Source: Spirometra erinaceieuropaei
Taxonomy: Eukaryota > Platyhelminthes > Cestoda > Diphyllobothriidea > Diphyllobothriidae
Direction of reading: 5' to 3'
NCBI GenBank assembly: GCA_902702965.1
Contig: CACRXP010001152.1
Span: forward strand, 56,215 to 120,214
DNA length: 64,000 nt
Positions 9,777-21,840 of this stretch are shown here, piece after piece. Numbering within the stretch: position 1 is the first letter of the stretch; every line of letters starts with the position of its first letter. The position numbers and the translations under genes are program-made. The notes beneath the pieces are model-generated. The model was given only the letters and a program-made list of their open reading frames with translations, had not been told where the DNA came from and did no database searches.

Positions 9777-12081
9777 TTAACAAGAGTTTAATATTTTCGA
9801 AATATTCCTGTCTTCCATAGTAAAGGAGAGGCGGAACATGTATTTGCTGTCATCTTCGAACAATTCTTCTTAAACAGAACATGCCTCTTTTATTACCTTT
9901 CCGGACTGTACTGTTTGATAGCATAGAACAACAGTCAGGTGCAAACGCATGGGACCCAATGACTCATGCCAAACAATAAAACGCCCGATACATGCAAATT
10001 ACGTATTGGCTGTGAAAAACCCGAGATGTTGTCCGGTCCCGTCGAGCGAGCTGCTACCCGAAAGCCGACGTCATTTGTACCCATTGCTGCTGCAGGTTCA
10101 GCTCTCCGCGTCAAAGTTGTCTTGAAGTTGTTTTGTCAGCCAATGTACCATGTACGTTAATGAACTCTTGCGTTTCCCTCCGAGTTAGCGGATCTTTGTG
10201 TTAAGCACCCGATTCAGAATGGTTACCTTCTGGTCGTATGCAAAAAGTGAAGTAGAGGGCGACTGACGACTTCCGATACATTTCTGGCGTGGGACAGATT
10301 GCGGTAAGCTTTGCGGTCAGTGACTTTAGTCTTCTCCTTTTATTTGCTCATGAATCAGTTGATGAATTAGTGTGGGTAGTCAGGTGGTACACACAATTAT
10401 GGCCCTGGTCGCTTGCAGGGTGGACTCCAAACTCAAAGTCAGGTTCTGGAAATTCAAAAGGACAATGTTTACTTCGAGATTCACACTTTTATTAATATAG
10501 TGCACTTGTGTTCAAAAGTGATCCTTGTTGAACTTTTTCAGGACAAAATTATTTCTCTCCCATCCGTTCTGTTTTTAGGACGTAAGTGAGCTTATTATTT
10601 TGACCGTGGTTTTCAGGAATAGAGATCCATCATACTATCGCGAAGCGACGAGCGGGCAATCATCCTAAGTGTTACTGACACAGTTTAGGAACAAACTATG
10701 GTCCATCTATTGTTTAATTAGGCATCGTTAGCCAGTCGGGCATTAGTCCTGGGTCCTAACACATCCTTACGTATGAACTTTACGCGTCATTTTGGCACTG
10801 CCCTCCACAGCCTTATTCACTTTTCGCTCTCCATTATCATGACCCTAAGACAAGTTTATCGCGCCTATATACCGCCAACACCATCGATCAGCCAGCAATG
10901 TTTCCACACCGGAATTATTTGTGATTGTTATTAACGCCTAGATGTCAGTTCAAAGAACAGCCGTCGATTTCACCCTTGGCCTTGAAAAAAGTGTTTATTC
11001 CGATTTCGATAAATAATAACAACCGCTTGTTCACATCTCTGGCGCACGAAAAGGCAAAAAATCTTTGTGCTTAGGCGACATGGCTAGGCGTTATCAAGGA
11101 CTGGCAGTTAATCTCGCCAACATAAGTCTTAAGCTTTCTTAGGGGTAGAAAGGATTTGATATAAAGTCCAGGTGTAGTGATCACCATTATTGCCAGTGAA
11201 AATTGGTAGTACAATCCAAGTTCTTATTGTTCTAGTCAGGAGAACTCAACGATATTTTCATGCCGAGCAGCGATTCGTCCATACCTTGAAGGCTTACGAC
11301 TCAAAAGTCAAGATAGATAATGGATAACTCTTACTGGAGCGTCCACATGGCTTAGCAGACAGCTTCAGCATGCGTTCTCTAGAGTCTGGTGACTGTTTCC
11401 GAGGTTGTTAGCCCCGGCGCGGAACGCGTGTTTTCGCCTAGATTTTGTCCAGCCAATCAGAAAGGGACGTGGCGACAGTTGGCTTCAGGCTCTCGTCAGC
11501 TGATGCCATGTCAAACGCGGCCCAGGCAGTCGATGGAAAACGCGTGGTTAGACGGTTACTCTGGCAATCGCGGATACAGACTGTTAAATCACTGTCCTCC
11601 TCAAACCCCTTTTGCTGAATTTTTTTTTAAACAAACATTATCCCTGTTGGTATTCACATGTTTCACAAATTGTAAACATGGGTGTGGCCAGTTTCCTCGA
11701 CTTCCGTAAGAAGTGTGGGTTTTACTATCCCGAATTTTTGTTGATGGGTAATCTAACCTGCACTAACCTGCGTCTTCTTCAGTAACCGACTTCCAATGAA
11801 CCTGTTCCAATTGACTACTATAGTCAATTTCACGTCAACAATATAATCCTATTGTCTGGTTTTAATGATTTCAATCTAGTAAGGTTTTCAAAGACTGTTT
11901 TATTACAATTTTATTATCTTGGAACAAACGGAGAGAAACGGTGACTTTAACAATGCGTCCTCCGAAGGTACCTGTCTACTCCACCATTCTATGACTTATG
12001 ATGATCTCGACCCGGTTGACCTTTCAGACGTGCATTCGTATTCCGTTTAGCTCACGACATATGCAGAATCCCACATGCTTT

Positions 12082-13949
12082 CTTGTATCATAGACACACG
12101 AGGACAATTCAGCGCGCATGCGCATTTGCTGTATATTTATCGGCCTGGATGCAGACTGACAAACAGTATCTCACCATAGACCATGATGACGGGCTCAGTT
12201 ATGAACCCGATCGTTTGGCGAATAAAGCTCTACTTGCAGAGATCTCATATTCTTTTTCTTTTGAGGAAAATTGGCGGTAAGTGAAGGCGTATATTTACTT
12301 CATGTCTTGATCACATGCGTCACTAGACCGATTCAACTTAAAAAAATACGCGCATGAAATGAATGTGCGCGGTAACGCCAGTGACATGCTTGTGTATGTT
12401 TTCTCCCAGGATTATTTTCATATGCTTGTGGGATTTAATCATGCTATTTGTTTTAAACTACCGCGAATTCTCCTTGTATAGCTGACTCAAGGAATATCTA
12501 CTTCGGGAAATCTAAGTTGCAATTCATCCTATTTTTTCGCAGCAATAAAAATATAACTAAATTCTATGGTCTTTTAAATCGCGCCTCACTTCTGAGAAAG
12601 GAGGAAAGAATACCCTGTAATCGCTAAAGCCCTCGCCATTTAACGCAGCTATTTACAAACAACATACTTATTCTGTTCTTATTGAGGAGCAACGTGGAAT
12701 GCTCCTAATTTATGATACGAGTAAAAATAAGTTATTTTACTTGAAAATTAAAAACTAATGATTATTGCGGGGAAAAAGGCCCACCGAATTTAGAATAGGT
12801 TTTGATTTTCTTTCGGTTCGAATTCGGGTTCAGGACAGACCTTAACAACAGGGAACTTCGAACAGTCGGCATGATTATCGTTCTTTAGGGACAATCTTTT
12901 AAAAAATTGACGATTCACGATCTGCAAAACCCTATGGAAGCTACATTATCATACTCCTAAAGCACTTTCTCGGCCTAATCCTGTTGAACAACTTAATTTG
13001 AGACTGGAAATGAATAAGCAGATTGGTATGGCTTCGCGATTGCATATGCAATACGCTAATGGGTGTAGAGCGAGAAACAAAAGAGACGTTTGATCTGTTT
13101 TGGATATAACATTCCGACATTTTCGGTGGAACGCGCCCTGCATTCACCGTGATCAGGAGAAAAATCCAAAAGTAGCAATAGAATAAATGGGTTTACATTA
13201 ATCGACAGCTGGAGCTTCGGTTTCTAAACTTTATCTCTTTAGATATCAGCTACTATTCCAGAAGTGATAATAATGAATGCTTATATGCTGATTTGCGGCA
13301 AGTTTCAAGAGAACAAAAATATTTAATAAATTCTTTAAACTACTCTAAGGGAGTCATGACGCATGGGACAAAAATAAGCTTAACAATAATAAAATGAAAC
13401 TGAAAGGAGAATGAGAGATAAGATGATAGGACACAGAGATTTCAGGAAGATGATTATTTAGTGAGAATGAACGTTAAGGGATCCGGAAATGGGAGATGAT
13501 TGTAGTCTAAACACAACCAGGACCGATTTATGACAGTCATTTAAAAGACCACTTTCTCACGACTATACTCAGAAATGATGTAGGCGATCCTTCGAGAAGA
13601 ATTTCCTTTTTGATAGGATAATCAATACCCATATCGTCGGCCTACATGACATCCATGCAGTCAGTGGGCGGTCCCAGATCGGCAAGCAAAAGAGTGAAAC
13701 CCTGAAGCACTCCATAGCTATTAGAAAAAAGGGTAGATTTTTAACTGCAATAATGGACAAAATGATTATAGAACGCAGATTTGTCTGAAAGCTGGTCATT
13801 TAGAAGCTTACAGTCGCTACAAATGTTGTCAGACGAATGGGGACGAGAAGAAATGAAATGTGAAAGAAGTTGAATAACAAACGGGACGTCCGATTAAAAT
13901 GTTAACTTGAAAAGTCAAGTTGGCAAAAAAGCGTTTTCGGTAATTCTTC
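12082..13949. other. No recognised gene or element
   Basis: This is AT-rich sequence between the giant palindrome and the PLE remnant. Open frames here are short (under 80 codons), overlap on opposite strands and have no family features. A 'cggttcgaattcgggttc' string near 12817 resembles a tRNA B box but has no cloverleaf context. Confidence 0.5.
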
Positions 13950-14340
13950 GTCAGGCCAATACAATTACATGTGCTCAAACGGGCCGGCTGAGCACAAACG
14001 GGCCATTCGAAGAGGCGACCCACTATCTCAAGTCGCCACTCACACGCTGGAGGAAGGCCATGAGTTCGACTTCACCAACACGCGGATATTGGCGCGAGCC
14101 GGCAACAAGACAGGGCGAGAACTGTTGGAGGCGTGGGTGCCGGACACCAACTCTATCAATAGACACATTGATTTGTCTGCTTGTTATAATGCGCTCCGCC
14201 CACGCAGCCAGGTGGCGCAGCTCACATCGTCGTAAGGAACAATCGGCGTCACCACGCGGGGGGACCATCGTGGACCAGGCGGCTCAAACCTTACATAGCC
14301 ACGGACGTGGCCCCACCCCGGCGCAAGGAACAGCGATATA
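13950..14340 (+). pseudogene. PLE GIY-YIG endonuclease C-terminal fragment, 5' part of split copy
   Basis: From about 13985 to the stop at 14235 the plus strand is open and reads A-E-H-K-R-A-I-R-R-G-D-P-L-S-Q-V-A. It then gives E-E-G-H-E-F-D-F-T-N-T-R-I-L, later R-E-L-L-E-A-W and D-T-N-S-I-N-R-H-I-D-L, and finally Y-N-A-L-R. This is the characteristic C-terminal GIY-YIG-associated segment of Penelope-like retroelements. The protein domain helps second-strand or target DNA cleavage during retrotransposition in active elements. Here the reverse transcriptase and the GIY-YIG start are missing and the 3' tail is interrupted at 14340 by a foldback transposon. The tail resumes at 16333. It is a dead copy, but this short frame is the best preserved PLE piece in the window. 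Confidence 0.82.
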
Positions 14341-16330
14341 CAGTGCGTGACCTATCTCATGAAATGTTGGCTGAAATTAGGAAATGCGTTTTCGATTAGG
14401 AAGGATTACTTGGTCGCGGTTGTGATACTGATTATCTTACGGCATACTCTTATAACATTTTAAACTCGGCAGGATGTCGGCTTTTAAATGCACTTCTGTT
14501 CAATCCCCTGTAGAAAGCGTGCTCGGTAAAAAATGACTACTTACGTAGCATGCATTTTTCCCATTGATTTTCGTTGGTCTTTGAAATTCAAATATATTTT
14601 ATAGAAACAACAAACAAAAATGTGCTTTCTTTTAGTCATTCAATAGAGAATTACGTCTTCTTTATATTTGATACTTAAGGAAGAAGCATAATCGGGCTTT
14701 AAAAAGTTTCTACTTATGAGACTTTTTAAGACCGCGATATGTTCATTCACATAGCTTCGGGTTGGCCGTTTACCACTGCTCCTCATGAAATGTACAACAC
14801 GGTCCGTATCCATTGCAAAATTTTATGGGCCCTGTATGATATCTACAGTAGATGTGCTAACTCATTAAATGTCAACCAAAATTTCGAAATGCGCTCTCGT
14901 TTCGAAAAGATAAATTAAGCAGTGTTGTAAAACTAATCATGATGCAGCATAAATCTATAATGATCCAGTTACCTCAGGGTGCCGGCTTTCAAAAGAACGT
15001 ATTGTCGGCTGCATGCAAAATCTATACTTTTCAAAAAATGACTACTTAAATAGTATGCAATTTTCTCATTGATTTTCGGTGCCCTTGAAAAGTCAATTAT
15101 ATTTCATGGAAAACGTGCATAAAAATATTTATTCTTTCACTTATTCGGTAGAAAATCACGTCTTCTTCCAAATGCATACTCAGAAGAAGAGTATAATTCG
15201 GTTTTAAAAAAACTTTTCTAATTCCCAAATAATTTTGAACCCGACCCGCTGTTACACTTGCATTCAGGGTTTCAAAACTACAAGCTGTATATTTTCCGTG
15301 TGCGGAAAACCATGCATTTCTCTACGGTGTTAAGAGGAGATCATATGAGGTTCATAAAATTAAGCAGTGTATTTGAGCAATATTGTTAACTTTACAAGCC
15401 ACATTCGTAAATGCAGGTACATGATTTTTCATGAACGGCCATTTAACGGTATTAAAAAATCTCACAATTAGAAACTTTCTTAAAACCGAATTATACTCTT
15501 CGTTTGAGTATGCATTTGGAAGAAGACGTGATTTTCTACCGAATAAGTGAAATAATAAATATTTTTATGCACGTTTTCCATGAAATATAATTGACTTTTC
15601 AAGGGCACCGAAAATCAATGAGAAAATTGCATACTAATTTAGTAGTCATTTTTTGAAGAGTATAGATCTTGCATGTAGCCGACAATAAGTTCTTTCGAAA
15701 GCCGACAACCTGAGGTAACTGGATCATTATAGATTTATGTTGCATCATGATTAGTTTTTCAACAGTACTTAATTTATCTTTTCGAAACGAGAGCGCACTT
15801 CGAAATTTTGGTTGACATTTCATGAGTTAGCACATCTACTGTATTTAATGACATAGAAAAATATGGGATTTTCTTTACGCGGAACGCATGCACCTTGTAG
15901 ACTGAAATCACTAAGCGCTGATGCAACGAATGATAAGGCTCCAAATTTTTCGGCAATTAGAAAACTTTTTAAAACCTAATTATATTCCTTTCTTAAGTAT
16001 AAAATATAAAGAAGACGTAATTCTCTATTGATTGACTAAAAGAAAGCACATTTTTGTTTGTTGTTTCTATAAAATATATTTGAATTTCAAAGACCAACGA
16101 AAATCAATGGGAAAAATGCATGCTACCTAAGTAGTCATTTTTTACCGAGCACGCTTTCTACAGGGGATTGAACAGAAGTGCATTTAAAAGCCGACATCCT
16201 GCCGAGTTTAAAATGTTATAAGAGTATGCCGTAAGATAATCAGTATCACAACAGCGACCAAGTAATCCTTCCTAATCGAAAACGCATTTCAGAATTTCAG
16301 CCAACATTTCATGAGATAGGTCACGCACTG
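14341..16330. mobile_element. Palindromic foldback DNA element, hosting a nested second copy
   Basis: The ends are inverted repeats starting CAGTGCGTGACCTATCTCAT and ending in its reverse complement, flanked by TA on both sides (14339-14340 and 16331-16332). Nearly the whole element is self-complementary. The outer arms match through 'gattttcgttggtctttgaa' and 'ttctctattgattgactaaa'. CAGT...ACTG ends with TA duplication resemble Tc1/mariner-type non-autonomous elements, but no transposase is encoded, so the class is inference. Without the nested copy (14846-15841) the length would be about 992 bases, the same as the related copy at 48054-49048. Confidence 0.87.
14846..15841. mobile_element. 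Nested palindromic foldback element (second subfamily)
   Basis: The terminal inverted repeats begin CAGTAGATGTGCTAACTCAT and close with the reverse complement. They are flanked by TA at 14844-14845 and 15842-15843. The arms are complementary for about 370 bases, including 'gaaatgcgctctcgtttcga', around a roughly 230-base centre that has 'gaataattttgaacccgac' near its left edge. The empty site is visible in the related element at 48561, which reads 'gtatgatatctctttaatgg' without interruption. There is no coding. Confidence 0.88.
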
Positions 16331-16332
16331 TA

Positions 16333-16450
16333 AATATTCACACGTTGCTGCACTTAAGCAGTCTTTGGTGATGAACTCCAGTCCGAGTTCGAAAGCTCAG
16401 GCATATAAATCTACTGTCCCGGTGATCGTGCTTTCGTCTTCTATTAAATA
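16333..16450 (+). pseudogene. PLE 3' tail, second part of split copy
   Basis: After the TA that closes the foldback element, the sequence reads 'gatgaactccagtccgagtt' then 'cgaaagctcaggcatataaa' and 'ctgtcccggtgatcgtgct'. That is the same order as the PLE tails at 7059-7135 and 28859-28930. It is therefore the missing end of the copy that starts at 13950, displaced by a 1990-base insertion. Confidence 0.65.
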
Positions 16451-18275
16451 TTTGTGCCTGTCTCCTATAATTTATGAGAAACCCAAGCTGACTTATATGA
16501 AAGTGGTTCTATCGCATTTTGACATAGATACTAACTGAAAGTCCAGGCGCATGTTTCGTCAATATTTCCGCTGCTAGCAGTACTAGTCGTTTTCCAGACG
16601 GTAATTTTTGCTGAATCAAATGTTCACTCAGTTTTTCGATAAACCCTTAAAGGTCATTGCTTGAATACTTAAATCCAAGTCCCTGCCTTAATAGTTTGTA
16701 AACTTACCCGCTTCGCATTTATATTGAGCTTATACACCAGAAACCCACTGAGAACTGAACGCCCCTGCGGTTTTCTCATGCAGCAGCGGAGACATCAGGG
16801 AAACACCCGCGCAGGATTTTAACTGGCAGATATGCTATCAGGACTGTAAAATTACAGTTATATAAGATTTTACTTCATATTGCACCACTTACTTGTAGAT
16901 TGGACATAAGTTGTCATTCTACAGAGCTGATTAACTTCGAATAAAATTATCATTTGGGTTTTGCGACAAACACTGAAAGTTTTGACCTGATCACTTAACT
17001 TTAACCGTACTTTCAATGAATCGCGAAATTATAAGCCTCATATATATATATGCATCTGCACATGGATACATCTTAGTGAACGCGATTTCAACGGAATGAT
17101 CAAAGCACGACTACAGTCACACTTTGCTGTAAATAACTCGAACACTCGCGTACTCATGTTGCATACTCAGTGATTTACTAACCGCCATAGAAAACAGAAA
17201 ATACAGCAGGGTTGCGGCCGTCAGGACACTTTGGAGAAAAAAATTGTACTGCATGTTTCTCGCCACATCTGATGGTGTGCGTTGCCTAGCGCAACACAGA
17301 CAGTGTGGGTCTTGTTTTTGCCAGTCGCATTTGTCTCCACAAGCTTGCGGACTTTGCAGTGAGCGGTGTATGTCAAAATGGTTTTTGCCACAGTTCTCCC
17401 GTGAATAGCCGACCCCGAGAGTACGTAGATCGGGTAAATTGCAACCGAGGTGGTTGTGCTCTACGTCCCCGACAAACGTCAGGTTAAATTCGTAGTCTGC
17501 CTTTTGAGGGCTAAAACGCGCGTAGCAGCCCCGAGTAGCCTTTGGGACAAAAGATGAAATAACCCCGGCGGCCGAATTCGTTCGGGTTTGAATCGTGTGC
17601 TTTTGAAATTCTGCCCAGTTACCTGGTGGCTATGTTACTACTGAGGAGTTCACCAGTTGTAAACAGTAAGGCCAGCATTTTAAAACTTTAATAAGGGAGT
17701 CACAATCAGAAAGTGGACTGCCCACTCAACGTTTTTTGAAATTCATATTTGAGTCTCCGAATGGGACCTCACTAACTCTAATGCTTCCATAGATAAGGAC
17801 GCATTAATAGTGTGCTGTATATGGTTTTCTAAAACGAAACCTTTTTTCATAAATTGCGTGCTTTTCTAAATCTTAAAACCTGTAGAAACTCTTATCTGCG
17901 ATTGTCTCTGATGATGGATTCGAGTGAGAATCCCACACGATAGGCCCAATAAATTTCTTGTTTCAGTAATCATATCTTCTTTTTCTGAATTCATAAAGTT
18001 GCCGACTGCCCAAGCAGGATTTCTCAAGTAACTCAACTATAAACCATCAGATGACTACCAAACTTACGTACGTAATTGATAAATGCTTTGGTGTCTTAAT
18101 AATAAAAAACCCGGTGACCTCAGTGGGATTCTAGATGGATTACTTAAGAAATTCTGCTTGAACGGTCAGCTTACTGTTGCCGGAGGCTCGGCGAACAACT
18201 TGCCCCACATGTAATTAAATTTACGGCTCCCAGTGGGGCTTCCAAGTTCACGCGGCTTGAGCCTTGGCTATACTC
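16451..18275. other. No recognised gene or element
   Basis: This is mixed sequence with a short TA run near 17041-17052 and no recognisable coding, RNA gene or repeat boundary. A GC-richer patch lies around 17210-17580. The open frame at 17305-17487 shows no family features. Confidence 0.5.
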
Positions 18276-19253
18276 NNNNNNNNNNNNNNNNNNNNNNNNN
18301 NNNNNNNNNNNNNNNNNNNNNNNNNNNNNNNNNNNNNNNNNNNNNNNNNNNNNNNNNNNNNNNNNNNNNNNNNNNNNNNNNNNNNNNNNNNNNNNNNNNN
18401 NNNNNNNNNNNNNNNNNNNNNNNNNNNNNNNNNNNNNNNNNNNNNNNNNNNNNNNNNNNNNNNNNNNNNNNNNNNNNNNNNNNNNNNNNNNNNNNNNNNN
18501 NNNNNNNNNNNNNNNNNNNNNNNNNNNNNNNNNNNNNNNNNNNNNNNNNNNNNNNNNNNNNNNNNNNNNNNNNNNNNNNNNNNNNNNNNNNNNNNNNNNN
18601 NNNNNNNNNNNNNNNNNNNNNNNNNNNNNNNNNNNNNNNNNNNNNNNNNNNNNNNNNNNNNNNNNNNNNNNNNNNNNNNNNNNNNNNNNNNNNNNNNNNN
18701 NNNNNNNNNNNNNNNNNNNNNNNNNNNNNNNNNNNNNNNNNNNNNNNNNNNNNNNNNNNNNNNNNNNNNNNNNNNNNNNNNNNNNNNNNNNNNNNNNNNN
18801 NNNNNNNNNNNNNNNNNNNNNNNNNNNNNNNNNNNNNNNNNNNNNNNNNNNNNNNNNNNNNNNNNNNNNNNNNNNNNNNNNNNNNNNNNNNNNNNNNNNN
18901 NNNNNNNNNNNNNNNNNNNNNNNNNNNNNNNNNNNNNNNNNNNNNNNNNNNNNNNNNNNNNNNNNNNNNNNNNNNNNNNNNNNNNNNNNNNNNNNNNNNN
19001 NNNNNNNNNNNNNNNNNNNNNNNNNNNNNNNNNNNNNNNNNNNNNNNNNNNNNNNNNNNNNNNNNNNNNNNNNNNNNNNNNNNNNNNNNNNNNNNNNNNN
19101 NNNNNNNNNNNNNNNNNNNNNNNNNNNNNNNNNNNNNNNNNNNNNNNNNNNNNNNNNNNNNNNNNNNNNNNNNNNNNNNNNNNNNNNNNNNNNNNNNNNN
19201 NNNNNNNNNNNNNNNNNNNNNNNNNNNNNNNNNNNNNNNNNNNNNNNNNNNNN
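18276..19253. other. Assembly gap (978 N)
   Basis: This is a run of N only. Reading frames spanning it are artefacts. Its length is close to that of the foldback elements (about 980-996 bases), but the flanks do not show their terminal repeats. Confidence 0.99.
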
Positions 19254-20759
19254 GCCAAAATGGCCTTATGGGATTGCTATAACGCGGCACACTTTCTAGT
19301 CCACTATAAAGATACAAGTTAATTCTTTAGCTTAACGACAGCACAGAAGACAACTTAATTCACGAAACGTTAACTAAAATTCTAAATATGATCTCCACTA
19401 GGGGGATTATTTAGGTGTGGTCATTTTCATGCAACGTAACCCAAAATTATTTCAATCTCCAGAGAGTGTTTTTGACTGCGCTTTGTTCCGTCCACCAAGA
19501 AAAAGTACCCCAGTTAAAATGATTACTTAATTAGTATCAAGTTTTCCTTGATTGTCGATATCCTTATACACCTAGACGTATTTAATTTAAAGCATGTCCA
19601 AAATCGCATCCCCTTATATTCATTTTTTGACGAATTTCGACTTCTTCAAATTTTCTACTGTTTAGTGATTTACATCACCTACTGTAGGCCGTTTAGGTAG
19701 TTTTGTAAGTTAAGCCAGCAGGACATATCATTTCACTGGAATGCCAACTTCTCCTCTAGGTCAGCTAATATTTTTTCAATCATACTTCATCGGTAACTTT
19801 AAGACTTTGTGTATACTGTCCAAGTAATCAAGGCTGAGAAAGCTTTGCCATTCCTATTGCCATGGGTTTCGCTGAAGGTCTTTATCGGGGAAAGTTGCAA
19901 AAAAACAAAAAGAGACAATAAGATTGTGACTTCCTATTATTAGACTATTTCATTTTCTTCTAGGTTGCGTCATTTCAAATGGCAGCTACTTTTGACTGAG
20001 ATTTACTCGGTCGAGGTTGCAGGGCTGAATAGCAGAGGGCCTCTAATCAGATCAACTCCCGCATGACAGTTCGACCGTCGCAATCAGCAGTGTCCATCAT
20101 GTGTTAGACAGCAAGATGAGGGGGGCGCGGTGACATCTGTGTGATCTCCTCTATAGTGCTAGCAGGCTTGCACAGCATCTACCGCGCACTCTCCTGCCCA
20201 GCTATCCCCGGTATCAAGAAAAGGTCAAGAAGAGCGAAGGCAGAAGAGGACGCTGATGGCTAGCACGGCAAAAACCCACATCTAAACCTGCCGCTACACC
20301 CGACTGTTTTCGAAATAGTTTGGAGTACAATACAGGCCGCATTAGGAAAGAGCCATTGTGTCCTAACTCTCAAGCTACCAGTCGGTACCTCCACACAAGC
20401 GAACACTGGGACGACCATGAATTCCAAGTTCTCCGCATAATGGCACACTGGCGTGCTGCAGTAGAAATTTCTACGCTCTTGCGTGGATCACTCTCGCGTA
20501 AAAATGTCAACACAAATAATCAGTTTTTTCCCAAATACAATTAAAACTCTAGACGCAGCAACATTGTACAGAAAGATTAAACATGACCTTTTTACAAAAT
20601 AAACTGTCTTTTTATACTCTGATACTTAAAGAAAGAAAATATTATGAAAAAAGCTTTTAAAATTCGATATCTTTTAAGATGCTTACAAGATTATTGCCGT
20701 TGCCTACTTTATTAAATGTTAGTACTGCCCTACATCAACAATACGGATAAATTTACATG
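19254..20759. other. Mostly unassigned; possible decayed foldback fragment and a GC-rich repeat
   Basis: At 19515-19695 the text 'atgattacttaattagtatc', later 'gattgtcgatatccttat' and the ending 'cacctactgtaggcc', resembles decayed foldback arms. At about 20100-20260, 'gcgcactctcctgcccagct' and 'gtcaagaagagcgaaggcag' resemble 43515-43605. Neither has clear ends. No gene is supported. Confidence 0.4.
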
Positions 20760-20992
20760 TCAATCTGCAGATACATTGATCTGCCTTTCACATAAAAAGC
20801 CCGTAGCACTCACTCAAAATTGGCTGATGACCATAATAACTGTCATCTTTTTTGCGAGCGATGTCATCTCCGTCGATGAACACCTGTATGAGTTCAAAAG
20901 CTTAAAAAGTAAACACATGTTTTTGGTGCCCGACCAAAACATGTGTTTACTTTTTAAGCTTTTGAAGTTTCACACAATAAGAGCATAAGTGG
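20760..20992 (+). pseudogene. Decayed PLE C-terminal end and 3' tail
   Basis: 'agatacattgatctgcc' encodes R-Y-I-D-L-P, matching the PLE R-H-I-D-L-P motif. It is followed by 'attggctgatgaccataata', the counterpart of 'gattggctcacactccctat' at 7009, and by 'gatgaacacctgtatgagtt' then 'caaaagc', the counterpart of the hairpin-GAAA tail. A 90-codon frame (20716-20988) runs through it, but the downstream part is just the inverted repeat read through. I regard it as non-functional. Confidence 0.5.
20893..20966. repeat. Near-perfect 34-bp hairpin with 5-base loop
   Basis: The left arm (20893-20927) starts 'ttcaaaagcttaaaaagtaa' and is exactly reverse-complemented at 20933-20966, apart from one extra T in the left arm. 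The loop is 'gcccg'. It sits on the PLE tail and contains HindIII-like AAGCTT in both arms. It is far better conserved than other palindromes here. Confidence 0.95.
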
Positions 20993-21840
20993 AGCCTGTC
21001 AAAACCATAAAATAGAAATCCTTAGAGGACACAAGGCGTTTATCAAATACGTCTTTGGTGTTCAAACGCGGCAATCAATGTTATACAGACAATAAAACTT
21101 TTCAATAAAACCCATATGAAGGACCAGCTTGTGTAATTTTGAGCACATTATTTGACTATAACGCTTTGACCTGATCACTGTTACTGTTGCTAAAGTTTAA
21201 AATCGACTTCATAACTTTGTGGATACATGCTCCGAGTGTGTCCATTATAGTGACCGTGAGTTCACTTAAAGACGAGGTCTTGCTAACTGAATCTATGTTT
21301 TAACATGGCTTTGCAGAGGAAAACGCTGTATAGTCGGGTAAAAACGTCGACCAGGAAATTAACCCAGCGCAATCTACTCACTTGCTTGAACACGTGTTAT
21401 TACGAAACGGTTTGACATTCAGTGTACAATAGCCGGATATTTCATGCTGATGAAAAATGTTGCTATCTAAAGGATTCAGTCTCTGCGGCTTGACACTTAT
21501 GAAATTTCCTGGCACTGTTAAATAACTGTCATACATAGATTTGGCTGATTGCAAACGCCCTCTATCACGACTTGTTATTAAACGTCCCATTCGGCATCTT
21601 CAATCCGTCGACATTGCAAATGTCTAGGGGAGGGAAAAATATTTTATTAGGAATGGTGAGACGTCCTCCCACGGCTGTTATTAACTGAATATCAGCGGGC
21701 AGAATGATGCAATCACTTTTTCTTGTCAACGTATTTTTTGAAATATCTGCAAAAAGAAGGAGGAAAAGGTGTGAGGGAACTAGGTTATCTACTAACATAA
21801 CGTTATAATACTCAAAGCAGTGATAGTTGTTTTTAGTAGG
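20993..21840. other. No recognised gene or element
   Basis: This is AT-rich sequence. The minus-strand frames at 21378-21590 and 21565-21798 are short, overlap each other and lack family motifs. Confidence 0.5.

Larger units (their letters stand above)
6365..12081 (-). repeat. Right arm of giant 12-kb imperfect palindrome
   Basis: This is the reverse-complement partner of 1-5424. Homology ends at 12081 on the outside and at about 6365 on the inside, next to the shared 'cacaagtggcgat' motif in palindromic orientation. It is about 290 bases longer overall than the left arm. It carries about 590 extra bases at roughly 7663-8250, lacks two left-arm blocks (about 1567-1838 and 1885-2165), and has an unrelated sequence at 9110-9440 where the left arm has 3030-3310. 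Whether the palindrome is a huge foldback transposon or a segmental inverted duplication cannot be decided from sequence alone. No transposase or other enzyme frame is visible. Confidence 0.92.

Noticed and set aside
1..12081. Palindrome as a simple assembly fold-back artefact
   Set aside because: The arms differ by many substitutions and by several indels of 270-600 bases, which an artefact would not show.
18233..19322. Four long open frames of 336-352 codons
   Set aside because: They are almost entirely translated N and have no sequence content.
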